Below, in pieces: positions 34,452 to 43,483 of a DNA stretch of 64,000 nucleotides. The notes beneath the pieces were generated by a model. That model was given only the letters and a program-made list of their open reading frames with translations, did not search any database and had not been told where the DNA came from. Position 1 is the stretch's first letter. Each line of letters starts with the position of its first letter. A program made the translations under genes and the position numbers. Origin of the DNA: Phycisphaerae bacterium (lineage in GTDB: Bacteria; Planctomycetota; Phycisphaerae; Tepidisphaerales; Tepidisphaeraceae); assembly GCA_026004655.1 (NCBI GenBank), contig BPJO01000001.1:248001-312000 (forward strand), in the 5' to 3' direction.

Positions 34452-35528
34452 ATGACCAGCTTTGTCGATTCATGTCTGGACACGATGAACAACACCGCTC
34501 AGGAGGTGCAGAAGAAGGTACGTCCCCGGGCTGCAAAGATGCTGCGTGCGCTGAACGGTAAAAACAATATCCTGATCACCACCCATGTTCACCCCGACCC
34601 CGATGCCGCCGGGAGTTGCCTGGGGGTTAAAAGGTTGCTTGAAAACGCCCTTCCGAATGCCAAAACGGTCATCCGGTTAAAAGGTCAATCCGATGCCCCT
34701 CGGCTGACGGGATTTATTCAAACCGCCCAAATCCCGTTCGAACCCTGGTCGGATGACGATTTAAACACCTTTGATGCCATTGTCCTACTGGACACGCAGA
34801 CGTCGTTCGGTGTCAATCCGCTGCCCGCGGGCGTTCATCCGACAGCTTTGATCGACCATCATCGGGGTCGAGGAAGACGCACCAAACTCGCTTTCTCGGA
34901 CGTCCGGACGGACGTGGGCGCGACAGCTTCGATCGTGTTCAGTTATTTCATGGAATTGCAGCAAACGATCGATCCGACGCTGGCTGCGGCGTTATTGTAC
35001 GCGATCGAATGCGATATTGCCGGTGCAGCCGGACAACAGTCCCAACTGGACACAGTGGCGATTTCCAGTCTCAATCTGATTGCCGATGTCCGAAAACTGT
35101 GGCAGATGCGTTATGTGGACGTCCCGGCAAGCTATTATGTGGCTTTTGCCCGATCCATCGAGAACGCCCAACGATACGACCATGTCCTGATCACGCATTG
35201 CGGAAAGATCGACCAAGTCGAAGAAGCCGCTCTTTTGGCCGACGGACTGCTTCGTTGTGAAGGGGTTGAAGTAGTGTTGGCTACCGCCGAGCACGACGAC
35301 AGGCTGATTTTATCCCTTCGAAGTGAATTACCCCGGATCAGTGCCGGTGAAATCGCCCGTCGTGTGCTTAACAAACTCGGGGACGGAGGCGGACACCGAA
35401 CCAAAGCCGGGGGACAAATCCCTCTTACCGAAAATACCAGCATCGAAGTCCTGCTGAAAACGATTCAACGTCGGTTATTACGATGCCTGAAGGTTTCCCG
35501 CACCCGGGGAACTCCTCTGAAAGGATGA
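34452..35528 (+). CDS. DHH/DHHA1 phosphoesterase (NrnA-like)
   Basis: This DHH-superfamily protein is of the nanoRNase/pAp phosphatase type. Motifs are HVHPDPDAAGS (DHH motif I), VLLDTQ, IDHHRG (the DHH-like motif III), TDVGATASIV, and the C-terminal DHHA1 glycine-rich GDGGGHRTKAGGQ. It would degrade oligoribonucleotides of 2-5 nt or pAp. Ser/Asp-rich N-terminal residues precede the domain. The start is uncertain: ATG 34452 gives a short leader (MTSFVDS), while ATG 34485 and 34344 are alternatives. It follows psd by about 150 bases. Confidence 0.85.
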   Translation: MTSFVDSCLDTMNNTAQEVQKKVRPRAAKMLRALNGKNNILITTHVHPDPDAAGSCLGVKRLLENALPNAKTVIRLKGQSDAPRLTGFIQTAQIPFEPWSDDDLNTFDAIVLLDTQTSFGVNPLPAGVHPTALIDHHRGRGRRTKLAFSDVRTDVGATASIVFSYFMELQQTIDPTLAAALLYAIECDIAGAAGQQSQLDTVAISSLNLIADVRKLWQMRYVDVPASYYVAFARSIENAQRYDHVLITHCGKIDQVEEAALLADGLLRCEGVEVVLATAEHDDRLILSLRSELPRISAGEIARRVLNKLGDGGGHRTKAGGQIPLTENTSIEVLLKTIQRRLLRCLKVSRTRGTPLKG

Positions 35529-35644
35529 CCTCTCATTGGCTGATGACGGGGATTGGGTTAAAATCCTTCCTTTTCTGATCTGGTCGAAGTGGTTTCCGGA
35601 ATCGAAACGGTTTCGAAAAGTCCGGGCTTGTTATCGCAAAACCG

Positions 35645-38494
35645 ATGGTTATGTCGAACGAATTACCCAAAGCGTATGACCCCGCAGCCGTCCAGAACGA
35701 AGTGGCACGGGTCTGGGAAGAAGAAAAATGCTTTCACGCCGACCCGAAAGACCCCGGGGAACCGTATTCGGTGGTCATCCCTCCGCCGAATGTGACCGCA
35801 GCGTTGCACCTCGGTCACGCGTTGAATAACACGTTGCAGGATATTCTGGTCCGTCGTGCACGCATGCAGGGCAAAAATGCCGTGTGGCTTCCGGGGACCG
35901 ACCATGCCGGGATCGCCACGCAAACCGTTGTCGAAAAACGAGTTCTCAAAGAAGAAGGCAAGCGTCGGACGGATTTCGCACGCGACGAGTTCGTCAAAAA
36001 GATCCAGGTTTGGAAAGACGAATACGAGCAGGTCATTCTCGGACAACTCAAAGCCATGGGTTGTTCCTGCGACTGGGACCGGACCGCCTTTACGATGGAC
36101 CCGCCCCGCGCTCGGGCCGTCCGTGAGGCTTTTTTCCAACTGTTTCGAGCAGGACTGATTTATCGGGGCAAACGACTGGTCAACTGGGACCCGGTCACCC
36201 AAACCGCTTTGGCAGATGACGAAGTGGAAAACGAAGAAATCGATGGTTTCTTCTACTATCTCCAATACCCACTAGCCGACGGTTCGGGCACGATCACGGT
36301 CGCTACCACACGTCCTGAAACGATGCTCGGGGATACGGCCGTGGCGATCAACCCCAAAGACCCCCGGGCTTGTTCCCTGAAGGGAAAACAGGTCCGTCTG
36401 CCGATCGTGGGACGACTGATCCCGATCATCGAAGACGAGTACGTCGTTCTACCCGTCTCTCTCGGAGGAGACCCCGACGATCCCAAAGCCCAAATGGCCA
36501 CCGGTTTTCTCAAAGTCACCCCCGCCCACGATCCCAACGACTACGAAATCGGACTCCGTCATCATCTGCCCGTCATCAACGTCATGGCACCAGATGCAAG
36601 TATTTCAGACCAGTACGGATGGACCGATATCGGAGAAGCACAGTTCCTACTCGGACTATCTCGGGAACAAGCCCGGAAAAAAATCGTACAATGGTTCAAG
36701 GAACATGGGCTTCTCGAAGACCAGAAACCGTACCGCCATAGCGTCGGACATTCTTATCGCTCGCACGTTCCGATCGAACCGTATCTGAGCGATCAATGGT
36801 ACTGTCGAGTCACTGACCAACGCCTGTCAGGCGCCGCCTTAAAAGCATTGAATCCGTCTTCCGATCGTCCGACCGAGGGGACGTTGACTTTCTACCCGGA
36901 ACGGTACGCCAGGACTTACCAGACGTGGCACGAAAACATCCGTGATTGGTGCATCAGCCGACAGTTGTGGTGGGGACACCGGATTCCGGTCTGGAGTTGT
37001 GAACGTCCGACGCCCCAAGCCCAAACGTGGATCGAAAACCTGTCTTCCGAGCAGATCGCTACGCTCCGTGATTCGGACACCCTGTATGTATGTGTACGAC
37101 ATGAAGACGATTCCGGTCAAGAACTGGTTCGACAGCTCGAATCCTTCGGGTTTGTGCAGGATCCGGATGTTCTGGACACTTGGTTCTCGTCGGGTCTTTG
37201 GCCGTTGAGCACGTTGGGTTGGCCCGAACAAACGCCTGAACTGGAAAAATGGAATCCCACAGCCGTCCTATGCACTGCAAGAGAAATCATCACCCTGTGG
37301 GTCTCCCGGATGGTGATGTTTAATCTCTTTTTCAAAGGCCGTATACCGTTCCGGGATGTTTTCATTCATGCAATGATCCAGGACGGTGAAGGACGCAAGA
37401 TGAGCAAAACCCTCGGTAACGGGGTGGATCCGCTGGACATCATCACGTCGCACGGGACCGATGCCCTGAGGTTCACGCTCACGTCTATGGCGACCAACAC
37501 CCAGGACGTGCGGATGCCGGTGGAAAAAGATCCCGTCACCGGGAAAAATACTTCACCGAAGTTCGATCTCGGTCGTCATTTTGCCAACAAACTGTGGAAC
37601 GCTGCACGATTTGTCATTGGTCAAATCGAAGGCATTGAAGAAACCAGTCAACCATCGGTCACCTTGCCGGATCGCTGGATCCTGAGTCGTTTCAATCGAA
37701 CCGTGACCGAATGCGATGAAGCCTTGAAGAATTACCGATTTGATCAGTACGCTAAAGCCTGCTACGACTTTTTCTGGCGAGATTTTTGTGACTGGTACGT
37801 CGAAATCGCCAAGGTACAGTTGAAACACCCTTCGACCCGCGCATCGACCGCACGGGTGATCGCATCGGTTCTGGACGTAGCCCTTCGATTGATGCACCCG
37901 GTCGTCCCATTTGTGACCGAAAAAATCTGGTGGAAATTAAACGAAGTCTGCCCGAACCGGGGGATCGAAGGTTGGATTAAACCCGGATCATCCAAACGTC
38001 TGATCAGAGCCCGGTGGCCTGAACCCCAGCAGACCGACGAACAGGCGGAAAATGTCTTTTCAAAAGTCCGGGATCTGATCGTAAGCATCCGAACGGTACG
38101 AAGCGATTACAAAGTCAATTCTCGACAAACGGTGGATGTGACGGTGATGACCACATGTGACCTGAAACCGTCGCTGCAAAACCATCAGGAAATGATCGAA
38201 TCGCTGGCCACTTGTCGGTTGATCGGGATTCGTGAACGATCCGATACTCCCCCGAGTAATGCGGTCAGAGTGCAGATCGGTCAGACCGAAGTTTATGTTC
38301 TCGGACTGGTCAATGCGGACGCGGAAAGGGAACGGATCGCCAAACGCCGCGAAGAACTGACCCGCTCGATCGCGGCATTGCGAGGACGATTAAATAATGC
38401 CGGCTATCTGTCCAAAGCCCCCGCTCATCTGGTCAAGCAGACCCAAGACCAGCTCGCGTCGGCCGAGGCGGAGCTTCGCTCGCTTCCATCCTGA
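35645..38494 (+). CDS. valS: Valyl-tRNA synthetase
   Basis: This class I aminoacyl-tRNA synthetase is 949 residues long. The HIGH signature appears as H55-L-G-H58 in PPPNVTAALHLGHALN and the KMSKS signature as KMSKT at about 585. The editing domain lies between, the WGHRIPVW block follows it, and a C-terminal coiled coil (about 880-945) ends in KQTQDQLASAEAEL, which is the ValRS tRNA-binding arm. It charges tRNA-Val with proofreading of Thr. ATG 35645 and 35651 are both possible. The gene is followed 13 bases after its stop by a sigma-like gene on the same strand. Confidence 0.97.
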   Translation: MVMSNELPKAYDPAAVQNEVARVWEEEKCFHADPKDPGEPYSVVIPPPNVTAALHLGHALNNTLQDILVRRARMQGKNAVWLPGTDHAGIATQTVVEKRVLKEEGKRRTDFARDEFVKKIQVWKDEYEQVILGQLKAMGCSCDWDRTAFTMDPPRARAVREAFFQLFRAGLIYRGKRLVNWDPVTQTALADDEVENEEIDGFFYYLQYPLADGSGTITVATTRPETMLGDTAVAINPKDPRACSLKGKQVRLPIVGRLIPIIEDEYVVLPVSLGGDPDDPKAQMATGFLKVTPAHDPNDYEIGLRHHLPVINVMAPDASISDQYGWTDIGEAQFLLGLSREQARKKIVQWFKEHGLLEDQKPYRHSVGHSYRSHVPIEPYLSDQWYCRVTDQRLSGAALKALNPSSDRPTEGTLTFYPERYARTYQTWHENIRDWCISRQLWWGHRIPVWSCERPTPQAQTWIENLSSEQIATLRDSDTLYVCVRHEDDSGQELVRQLESFGFVQDPDVLDTWFSSGLWPLSTLGWPEQTPELEKWNPTAVLCTAREIITLWVSRMVMFNLFFKGRIPFRDVFIHAMIQDGEGRKMSKTLGNGVDPLDIITSHGTDALRFTLTSMATNTQDVRMPVEKDPVTGKNTSPKFDLGRHFANKLWNAARFVIGQIEGIEETSQPSVTLPDRWILSRFNRTVTECDEALKNYRFDQYAKACYDFFWRDFCDWYVEIAKVQLKHPSTRASTARVIASVLDVALRLMHPVVPFVTEKIWWKLNEVCPNRGIEGWIKPGSSKRLIRARWPEPQQTDEQAENVFSKVRDLIVSIRTVRSDYKVNSRQTVDVTVMTTCDLKPSLQNHQEMIESLATCRLIGIRERSDTPPSNAVRVQIGQTEVYVLGLVNADAERERIAKRREELTRSIAALRGRLNNAGYLSKAPAHLVKQTQDQLASAEAELRSLPS

Positions 38495-38507
38495 CCCGGA
38501 ACCCGCC

Positions 38508-39218
38508 ATGTTCTGGCAGATCACCGACGAGGATCTTTGGTCATCCCAGCAGGGAAACCCCGGTGCACTTCAACGGGTGTATTCCCAGGCACTTGAACCG
38601 TGCGCCCGGATCGCCTACAGCCTTTGTGGCGACCCGGATCGGGCACAACAGGTGATGCGTGAGCTGGTGCGTCGTAGTACACGACAGTTTCCACGATGGA
38701 AATACGCCGACGAAGCTTCGGCTTGGTTCATGCACCAGACGATTCTGCTCCTGCGCGACATCGACCCTTCGATCGAAACTCGGGACGACCCTTTGCTTAA
38801 AGACGTGGCAGGGCCGGACGTGATTCAATACGCCGCCATGATCCGGGCGATCCGAAACCTGCCCCCGCAACAGAAGGAAGCCTTTTTGCTGACCCATGCC
38901 CAACGATGGAATACGCGTTTGTGCGCCATCGCCATGGACTGTTCGAACACAGCCGTCTTGACTCATCTGAAAGAAGCCGAGCGTCAGCTCCAACCGCTTC
39001 TAGGTGAGCACGCGTCGGCGCTTTTGGAATACCTTCATCAGGTCCATCGTTCGATGCCGATCCAGTACCCCAAGGCACCGATCCGGATTGGTGCAAGGAT
39101 CCGAGCCCGTCGGACCCTCGGAAGATTGGTGTACGCTTTCGGATGGGGACTGATCCTGCTGATCGTGCTGACGATCCTGTGGTTTTGTTTGGTCCTTTGG
39201 CCGCGGATCGAGATCTGA
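38508..39218 (+). CDS. Sigma-70-like protein with C-terminal membrane helix
   Basis: The N-terminal ~170 residues have the two-domain layout of ECF sigma factors. A region-2-like part runs NPGALQRVYSQALEPCARIAYSL, then GDPDRAQQVMRELVRRS and SAWFMHQTILLLRD. A region-4-like part follows: LPPQQKEAFLLTHAQRWNTR, then LCAIAMDCSNTAVLTHLKEAE. The DNA-contacting residues are not strongly conserved, and the recognition helix is atypical. Near the C-terminus lies a strong membrane helix (about 207-230, LVYAFGWGLILLIVLTILWF). It may be a membrane-tethered or degenerate sigma factor. The ATG at 38508 follows valS by 13 bases; an upstream open frame inside valS is rejected. Confidence 0.7.
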   Translation: MFWQITDEDLWSSQQGNPGALQRVYSQALEPCARIAYSLCGDPDRAQQVMRELVRRSTRQFPRWKYADEASAWFMHQTILLLRDIDPSIETRDDPLLKDVAGPDVIQYAAMIRAIRNLPPQQKEAFLLTHAQRWNTRLCAIAMDCSNTAVLTHLKEAERQLQPLLGEHASALLEYLHQVHRSMPIQYPKAPIRIGARIRARRTLGRLVYAFGWGLILLIVLTILWFCLVLWPRIEI

Positions 39219-39266
39219 AATATCATCGGACAAGGCATTTGATGACCGAGTGGTTATAATCGCGGT

Positions 39267-40493
39267 ATGGGACTTGTGTATCAGACGACGACACTGGGAA
39301 ACGGACTGACCATTTCGGCTGAGATTAATCCGGACGCGCATTCATTTGCAGCCGGATTTTTTGTGCGAACCGGTTCCCGCGACGAACCACCAGAAATTAA
39401 CGGGGTGTCGCATTTTCTTGAACACATGATGTTCAAGGGATCGGATCGTTACACCTGGGAAGACGTCAATCGTATTTTCGACCAGATGGGCGCACGTTAT
39501 AACGCGTTTACCAGCCAGGAGATGACGGCGTATTACGCTAATGTCATCCCGGAGTTTTCCGAATGTGCCATCGAACACCTGTCCCATCTGCTCCGACCGG
39601 CCATCCGTCCGAGTGATTTTGAGACCGAGAGAAAGGTTATTCTCGAAGAAATCGCGATGTACCTGGATGATCCGGGTCACGTGATTTATGAAAAACTGAT
39701 GCAGCTGCATTTCGGGACACACCCTTTGGGAATGAGCGTCCTCGGACCGGCTGAGAGTATTCAGCGGATGACCCATGAGCAGATGCGGGCATATTTTGAC
39801 GAGCATTACGGTCCGGGAAATACCGTTTTGGTGGTGACCGGTCGGTTGGATTTTGATCAGGTGGTCCGGTGGGCAGAAAAATATTGCGGGCATTGGGAAC
39901 CTCGATCCTGTCCGCGGACAACCGCCCCCCCCGTCCTTCGGGCTTCTCGTCATAACCTGACGGACGAAAAAATCAATCGGCAATACACGATGGCACTGAC
40001 GCCTGGACCGAGCGCTCAGGACGACCGTCGGTTCGCAGCCCGGGTTTTGGCCGATGTCATCGGGGATTCAGAAGGATCGCGTTTGTACTGGGCATTGGTG
40101 GACAAAGCCATCGCTGAAGAAGCGGATTTTGGTTTTTATCCCCACGACGGGTGTGGAAGTTTTTACTTGTCACTGGTGACCGATCCTCAAAAACAGGAAC
40201 AGGCACTTCGGATCGCCTTGGACGAACTGGAACGGGTTAAACAGGATTTAAATGAAGACGAAATCCTACGTGCCAAGAACAAGATCGCTTCGTCTTTAGT
40301 CCTCGGGGGAGAATTACCTTTGGGTCGGATGCGAGCCATCGGCAACCAGTGGATTTACACCGGAACATATCGTTCGTTAGACGAAGACATGCAGATCTTA
40401 TCAAGGATTGACGCCGACGCGTTGCGATCCTTGATACAGTCGTTCCCGTTTGATCCAATGACGATTGTCACGCTAGGCCCCAAGTCCGGGTGA
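39267..40493 (+). CDS. M16-family zinc metallopeptidase (pitrilysin-like)
   Basis: This peptidase has the inverted zinc motif H49-F-L-E52-H53 in GVSHFLEHMMFKG, and the distal zinc Glu lies in RKVILEEIAMYLDDP. The first catalytic half and the non-catalytic second half make up 408 residues, close to the mitochondrial-processing-peptidase subunit/YmxG-type length. Members degrade small peptides or process leader peptides; the substrate is unknown. No signal peptide is visible, so it acts in the cytoplasm. It lies 48 bases after the sigma-like gene on the same strand. A T-rich stretch (40499-40505) follows the stop but without a clear hairpin. Confidence 0.93.
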   Translation: MGLVYQTTTLGNGLTISAEINPDAHSFAAGFFVRTGSRDEPPEINGVSHFLEHMMFKGSDRYTWEDVNRIFDQMGARYNAFTSQEMTAYYANVIPEFSECAIEHLSHLLRPAIRPSDFETERKVILEEIAMYLDDPGHVIYEKLMQLHFGTHPLGMSVLGPAESIQRMTHEQMRAYFDEHYGPGNTVLVVTGRLDFDQVVRWAEKYCGHWEPRSCPRTTAPPVLRASRHNLTDEKINRQYTMALTPGPSAQDDRRFAARVLADVIGDSEGSRLYWALVDKAIAEEADFGFYPHDGCGSFYLSLVTDPQKQEQALRIALDELERVKQDLNEDEILRAKNKIASSLVLGGELPLGRMRAIGNQWIYTGTYRSLDEDMQILSRIDADALRSLIQSFPFDPMTIVTLGPKSG

Positions 40494-40851
40494 TCGGTCT
40501 TTTTTCATTTTCGAGTGTTAAGTTATTTTGTTTTGCCGACTTATCGATTGTCAGGGGTTTTGACCGATAACCCTTGATCTGAAACCGTCCTCTTCCCAGA
40601 TTACCCACCTTTCCCGGAATGAATCGGGTATGAAAATCGGGTCTCTTCATAATGGGGCTCGTGAAAACCCTCACAAGCCATTTACGTATAAAGAGTTAGA
40701 GAAATCTAAGTCTTTCGGATTTTGGTTAAACGGATTGGCCATGAGAACCGATACCTATAACAAGCTCAGTCGTTCAATGAGCCCCCGTCGCAGGACGCGA
40801 TGGTTGGCATCGGTTCAGTTGTTCAATTCCGCATGGTCGTCGGAGCAGATC
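40494..40851. other. Intergenic stretch before the glycoside hydrolase
   Basis: This is a 358-base gap. An open frame leads in-frame into the hydrolase gene, but the segment has no ribosome site, and I read it as leader. A loose inverted repeat (CAGGGGTT near 40553 and AACCCTTG near 40570, one mismatch) is present. No other gene was recognised. Confidence 0.45.
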
Positions 40852-42954
40852 ATGGCCAAAGTCGCGTTTGCGTTATTATGTATCTTTCTAGTAGGCGTTT
40901 GGGTTCATCCCTACGTCAGTGGCGCGTTAGAACCCGTTCCTTCAACTCGTCCGAATTCCATCTCTACCGATCAGATCCGTGGGGTGTCTGAACCGGATAT
41001 GAACCGTCCGTTCGTCACGGTCCGTGGGAAAGAAGGGTTTTGGAGACTGGGCAAGACCGATGACGGAGTCTGGTGGTTCATTTCCCCAGACAATACCCGC
41101 GAGTTTCTCAATACCGTCACGACGGTCCAACCTTTTCAGCTCGGACGTGAATCCCAAGGCGTGCACTACGTGTCCAAGGATTACAACGGAACCGTCGGAC
41201 AATACGACGGTGATCTGCGGGCTTGGGCGGAAAAAACCCTTGTCCATGTCCGAGAGACCGGGTTCAAAGGTTTGGGGGCTTGGTGTCATCCGATTTTTCA
41301 TGAACTGGATGTTCCCGTTACCCGTGATCTGAACATCTGGAAGCACTACCATAGTGGGAATTACAAGCTCTACTCTGCCGACTGGGAAAGCTACGGCGAC
41401 ACCCTGATCGCCAAGCTGGTCGGTTCGTTGCGTGACAATCGGAATCTGGTGGGATATTACCTGGACAATGAACTGGATTGGTCCGATGCATCGGTCGGTC
41501 CGAGCGTCTATTTCAACGGATTATCCCCGGATGATCCGAACCGCAGACAGGTTATCGCCACGATCCAACAACTTTGGCCGACGATCGGGGATTTTAATCA
41601 GGCTTGGGAAACCCATTTCAAGGATTACACCGAGCTGGACACGCTTCAATCCCTGCCCAGGAATCCGACCGAAGCTTATAACCGGTTGTTCAGTGTGTGG
41701 TTGGAGAAACTGGCAGGGGATTATTTCCGGATCACGACCTCCCTGGTCCGCAAACACGATCCGAACCACCTGATTCTAGGGGTGCGATTTGCCGGTTATG
41801 CCCCACGGGAGGTGGTGCGTGCCAGCCGGGAATATACGGACGCTCAATCGATCAATTACTATGTCGCTGATGCGATGCTTGACCCGGATATGTTCCGGAT
41901 GATGTATCAGGAATCCGGACAACCGATCATCATCACTGAATACTCTTTTCACGCCTTGGACGGACGGTCCGGGAATCGGAACACGTTCGGGTTCCAGGCA
42001 CAGGTTCCGGATCAACAGGCCCGGGCCGACGGATATCGACTTTTCACTCAACGCTTGGCTCGCGTTCCGTACGTGGTCGGGGCGGATTGGTTCCAATGGA
42101 GTGATGAACCCCCTTCCGGTCGAAGTGCCGACGGGGAAGACGTTAATTTCGGAATTGTAGACGTGGACGACCAACCCTATATGTCCCTCGTCCAAGCGGT
42201 GCAGCAAACGACACCTACCCTGAACGCGCTTCATGCCCGAAGCAGCACCGACGATCAAACTAGTCTGTGGCGGGATTCATTCATGCCTGTTCCGATGACG
42301 CAGATCGGTTATCTGGATCATCCGATCACGATCAACGGAAACTTGTCGGACTGGAGCGAAATGTTCCGGCTTCCTAACGTTCGAGCAAGCAATACTGTCG
42401 GGATGGAACGAAGCACGACCCCCGCGCCAAACGTCTTCATCGGTTGGCGGGACGAAGGCTTGTACCTCGGATTTGAGGTCTTTGATACGAATATCGAAAG
42501 CATGCCCGCGGACGGACGCTGGTGGACTCGAGACAACATCGAGTTCTGGATCAGTACACGAGCGGTGGCTTTGGACCAACAGGTTTATAACGCCTTTTGC
42601 CATCAGTTCTTTTACGTGCCCAAGTCCAATCCGACCAATGGCGCGTTCGGGACGGTCGGTCAGTGGCATCGTCCCGGAGATGCGATTCCGAACAATCTGA
42701 TTCCTCACCCTACTGTTGTCCAACAGACGCGCATCCATCCGGACCGGTATACGGTCGAGATGTTCGTTCCAGCGTCGGCCTTGAACGGTTGGAACCCGCG
42801 GGAGAATCCGGACATGGCATTTAATTTGCATATCAGAGACTTCCATCAGACCTTGGATTATTTCTGGTCTGCTCCGAAAGAGGCTACCACACAATTACGT
42901 CCGAACACTTGGGGAAAGCTGGTGCTGAGAACCGATCAGGTTACTGGACGGTGA
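40852..42954 (+). CDS. Secreted GH50/GH42-like glycoside hydrolase with CBM9-like domain
   Basis: This is an exported enzyme of about 700 residues. A signal peptide (residues 1-25, ending VSGA) follows ATG 40852, which has GGAG six bases upstream. The (beta/alpha)8 domain carries two candidate catalytic glutamates: E207 in YYLDNELDW (acid/base) and E363 in IIITEYSFHAL (nucleophile). Both resemble GH50 agarases and clan GH-A relatives. The last ~180 residues (from about TINGNLSDWSEM, with FIGWRDEGLYLGFEVFD and NIEFWIS) look like a CBM9-like carbohydrate-binding domain. A marine or algal polysaccharide target such as agarose is plausible but not proven. The neighbouring PEP-CTERM pectate-lyase-like gene supports polysaccharide use. 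Confidence 0.75.
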   Translation: MAKVAFALLCIFLVGVWVHPYVSGALEPVPSTRPNSISTDQIRGVSEPDMNRPFVTVRGKEGFWRLGKTDDGVWWFISPDNTREFLNTVTTVQPFQLGRESQGVHYVSKDYNGTVGQYDGDLRAWAEKTLVHVRETGFKGLGAWCHPIFHELDVPVTRDLNIWKHYHSGNYKLYSADWESYGDTLIAKLVGSLRDNRNLVGYYLDNELDWSDASVGPSVYFNGLSPDDPNRRQVIATIQQLWPTIGDFNQAWETHFKDYTELDTLQSLPRNPTEAYNRLFSVWLEKLAGDYFRITTSLVRKHDPNHLILGVRFAGYAPREVVRASREYTDAQSINYYVADAMLDPDMFRMMYQESGQPIIITEYSFHALDGRSGNRNTFGFQAQVPDQQARADGYRLFTQRLARVPYVVGADWFQWSDEPPSGRSADGEDVNFGIVDVDDQPYMSLVQAVQQTTPTLNALHARSSTDDQTSLWRDSFMPVPMTQIGYLDHPITINGNLSDWSEMFRLPNVRASNTVGMERSTTPAPNVFIGWRDEGLYLGFEVFDTNIESMPADGRWWTRDNIEFWISTRAVALDQQVYNAFCHQFFYVPKSNPTNGAFGTVGQWHRPGDAIPNNLIPHPTVVQQTRIHPDRYTVEMFVPASALNGWNPRENPDMAFNLHIRDFHQTLDYFWSAPKEATTQLRPNTWGKLVLRTDQVTGR

Positions 42955-43022
42955 TTTTTCCGATCCTGACTTGATTTTTTCCTAGCACGGCTTTCTCCTT
43001 CAGGACAACGAATGGTTTACTT

Positions 43023-43256
43023 ATGCTCACTGCCGAAGAAACCCTGAACCGGTACTATCATGAAATGCGATGGCGGTTACTTTCTTTAGCGGCCGACTTT
43101 GACCGTCTTCAACGCGCCCAAGGGGGAGAAAAGCTGCTTCAGTCCGATCCCCGGTTAAAAGCCCTTAGGGAATGTCTTAACGAGGTATTATCGACGGACG
43201 TCGGACGGGCCGAACGGGTCCAGATGATCTTGTCCGATCGGACACCCGTCCTCTAG
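43023..43256 (+). CDS. Small conserved-looking protein of unknown function, 77 aa
   Basis: This soluble helical protein has a charged C-terminus. Its N-terminal segment (LNRYYHEMRWRLLSLAADFD) is markedly amphipathic, and residues 40-72 (DPRLKALRECLNEVL) form a second helix. It has no signal peptide or metal motif. It lies 68 bases after the glycoside hydrolase on the same strand, and the ATG at 43023 has a weak ribosome site. I recognise no named family. The pattern of conserved aromatic and acidic residues suggests a lineage-specific regulatory or scaffold protein. Confidence 0.55.
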   Translation: MLTAEETLNRYYHEMRWRLLSLAADFDRLQRAQGGEKLLQSDPRLKALRECLNEVLSTDVGRAERVQMILSDRTPVL

Positions 43257-43378
43257 ACCAACTTCCGGAGTTCCTCGGTGACGCGATCGGTCACTCTTTC
43301 GATAGTCCCGTTTCGTATCTCCCGAATCCGATCGACGGGATTCTGTAACAGAAGTACGCGAAATCAAAAGAACTTGGT

Positions 43379-43398
43379 CGAATTACCACGAATTACCA
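43379..43398. repeat. Tandem 10-bp direct repeat upstream of the PEP-CTERM gene
   Basis: CGAATTACCA is repeated twice without a gap (43379-43388 and 43389-43398), about 85 bases before the start of the large PEP-CTERM gene. A TATATT box at 43402-43407 follows directly. Half-sites one helical turn apart suit an activator or repressor on one face of the DNA. This is inferred from position only. Confidence 0.4.
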
Positions 43399-43483
43399 TG
43401 ATATATTCCATTTCATCGGAGAGAGAAACCCCGGCCTCGAAGGTCGGTCCATGATACACAACCTGATATGCACCGGAGGAGAA

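Noticed and set aside
38397-38507. A longer start for the sigma-like protein inside valS
   Set aside because: The extra residues are basic, low-complexity antiparallel-frame readings of the ValRS coiled coil; ATG 38508 begins the natural domain.
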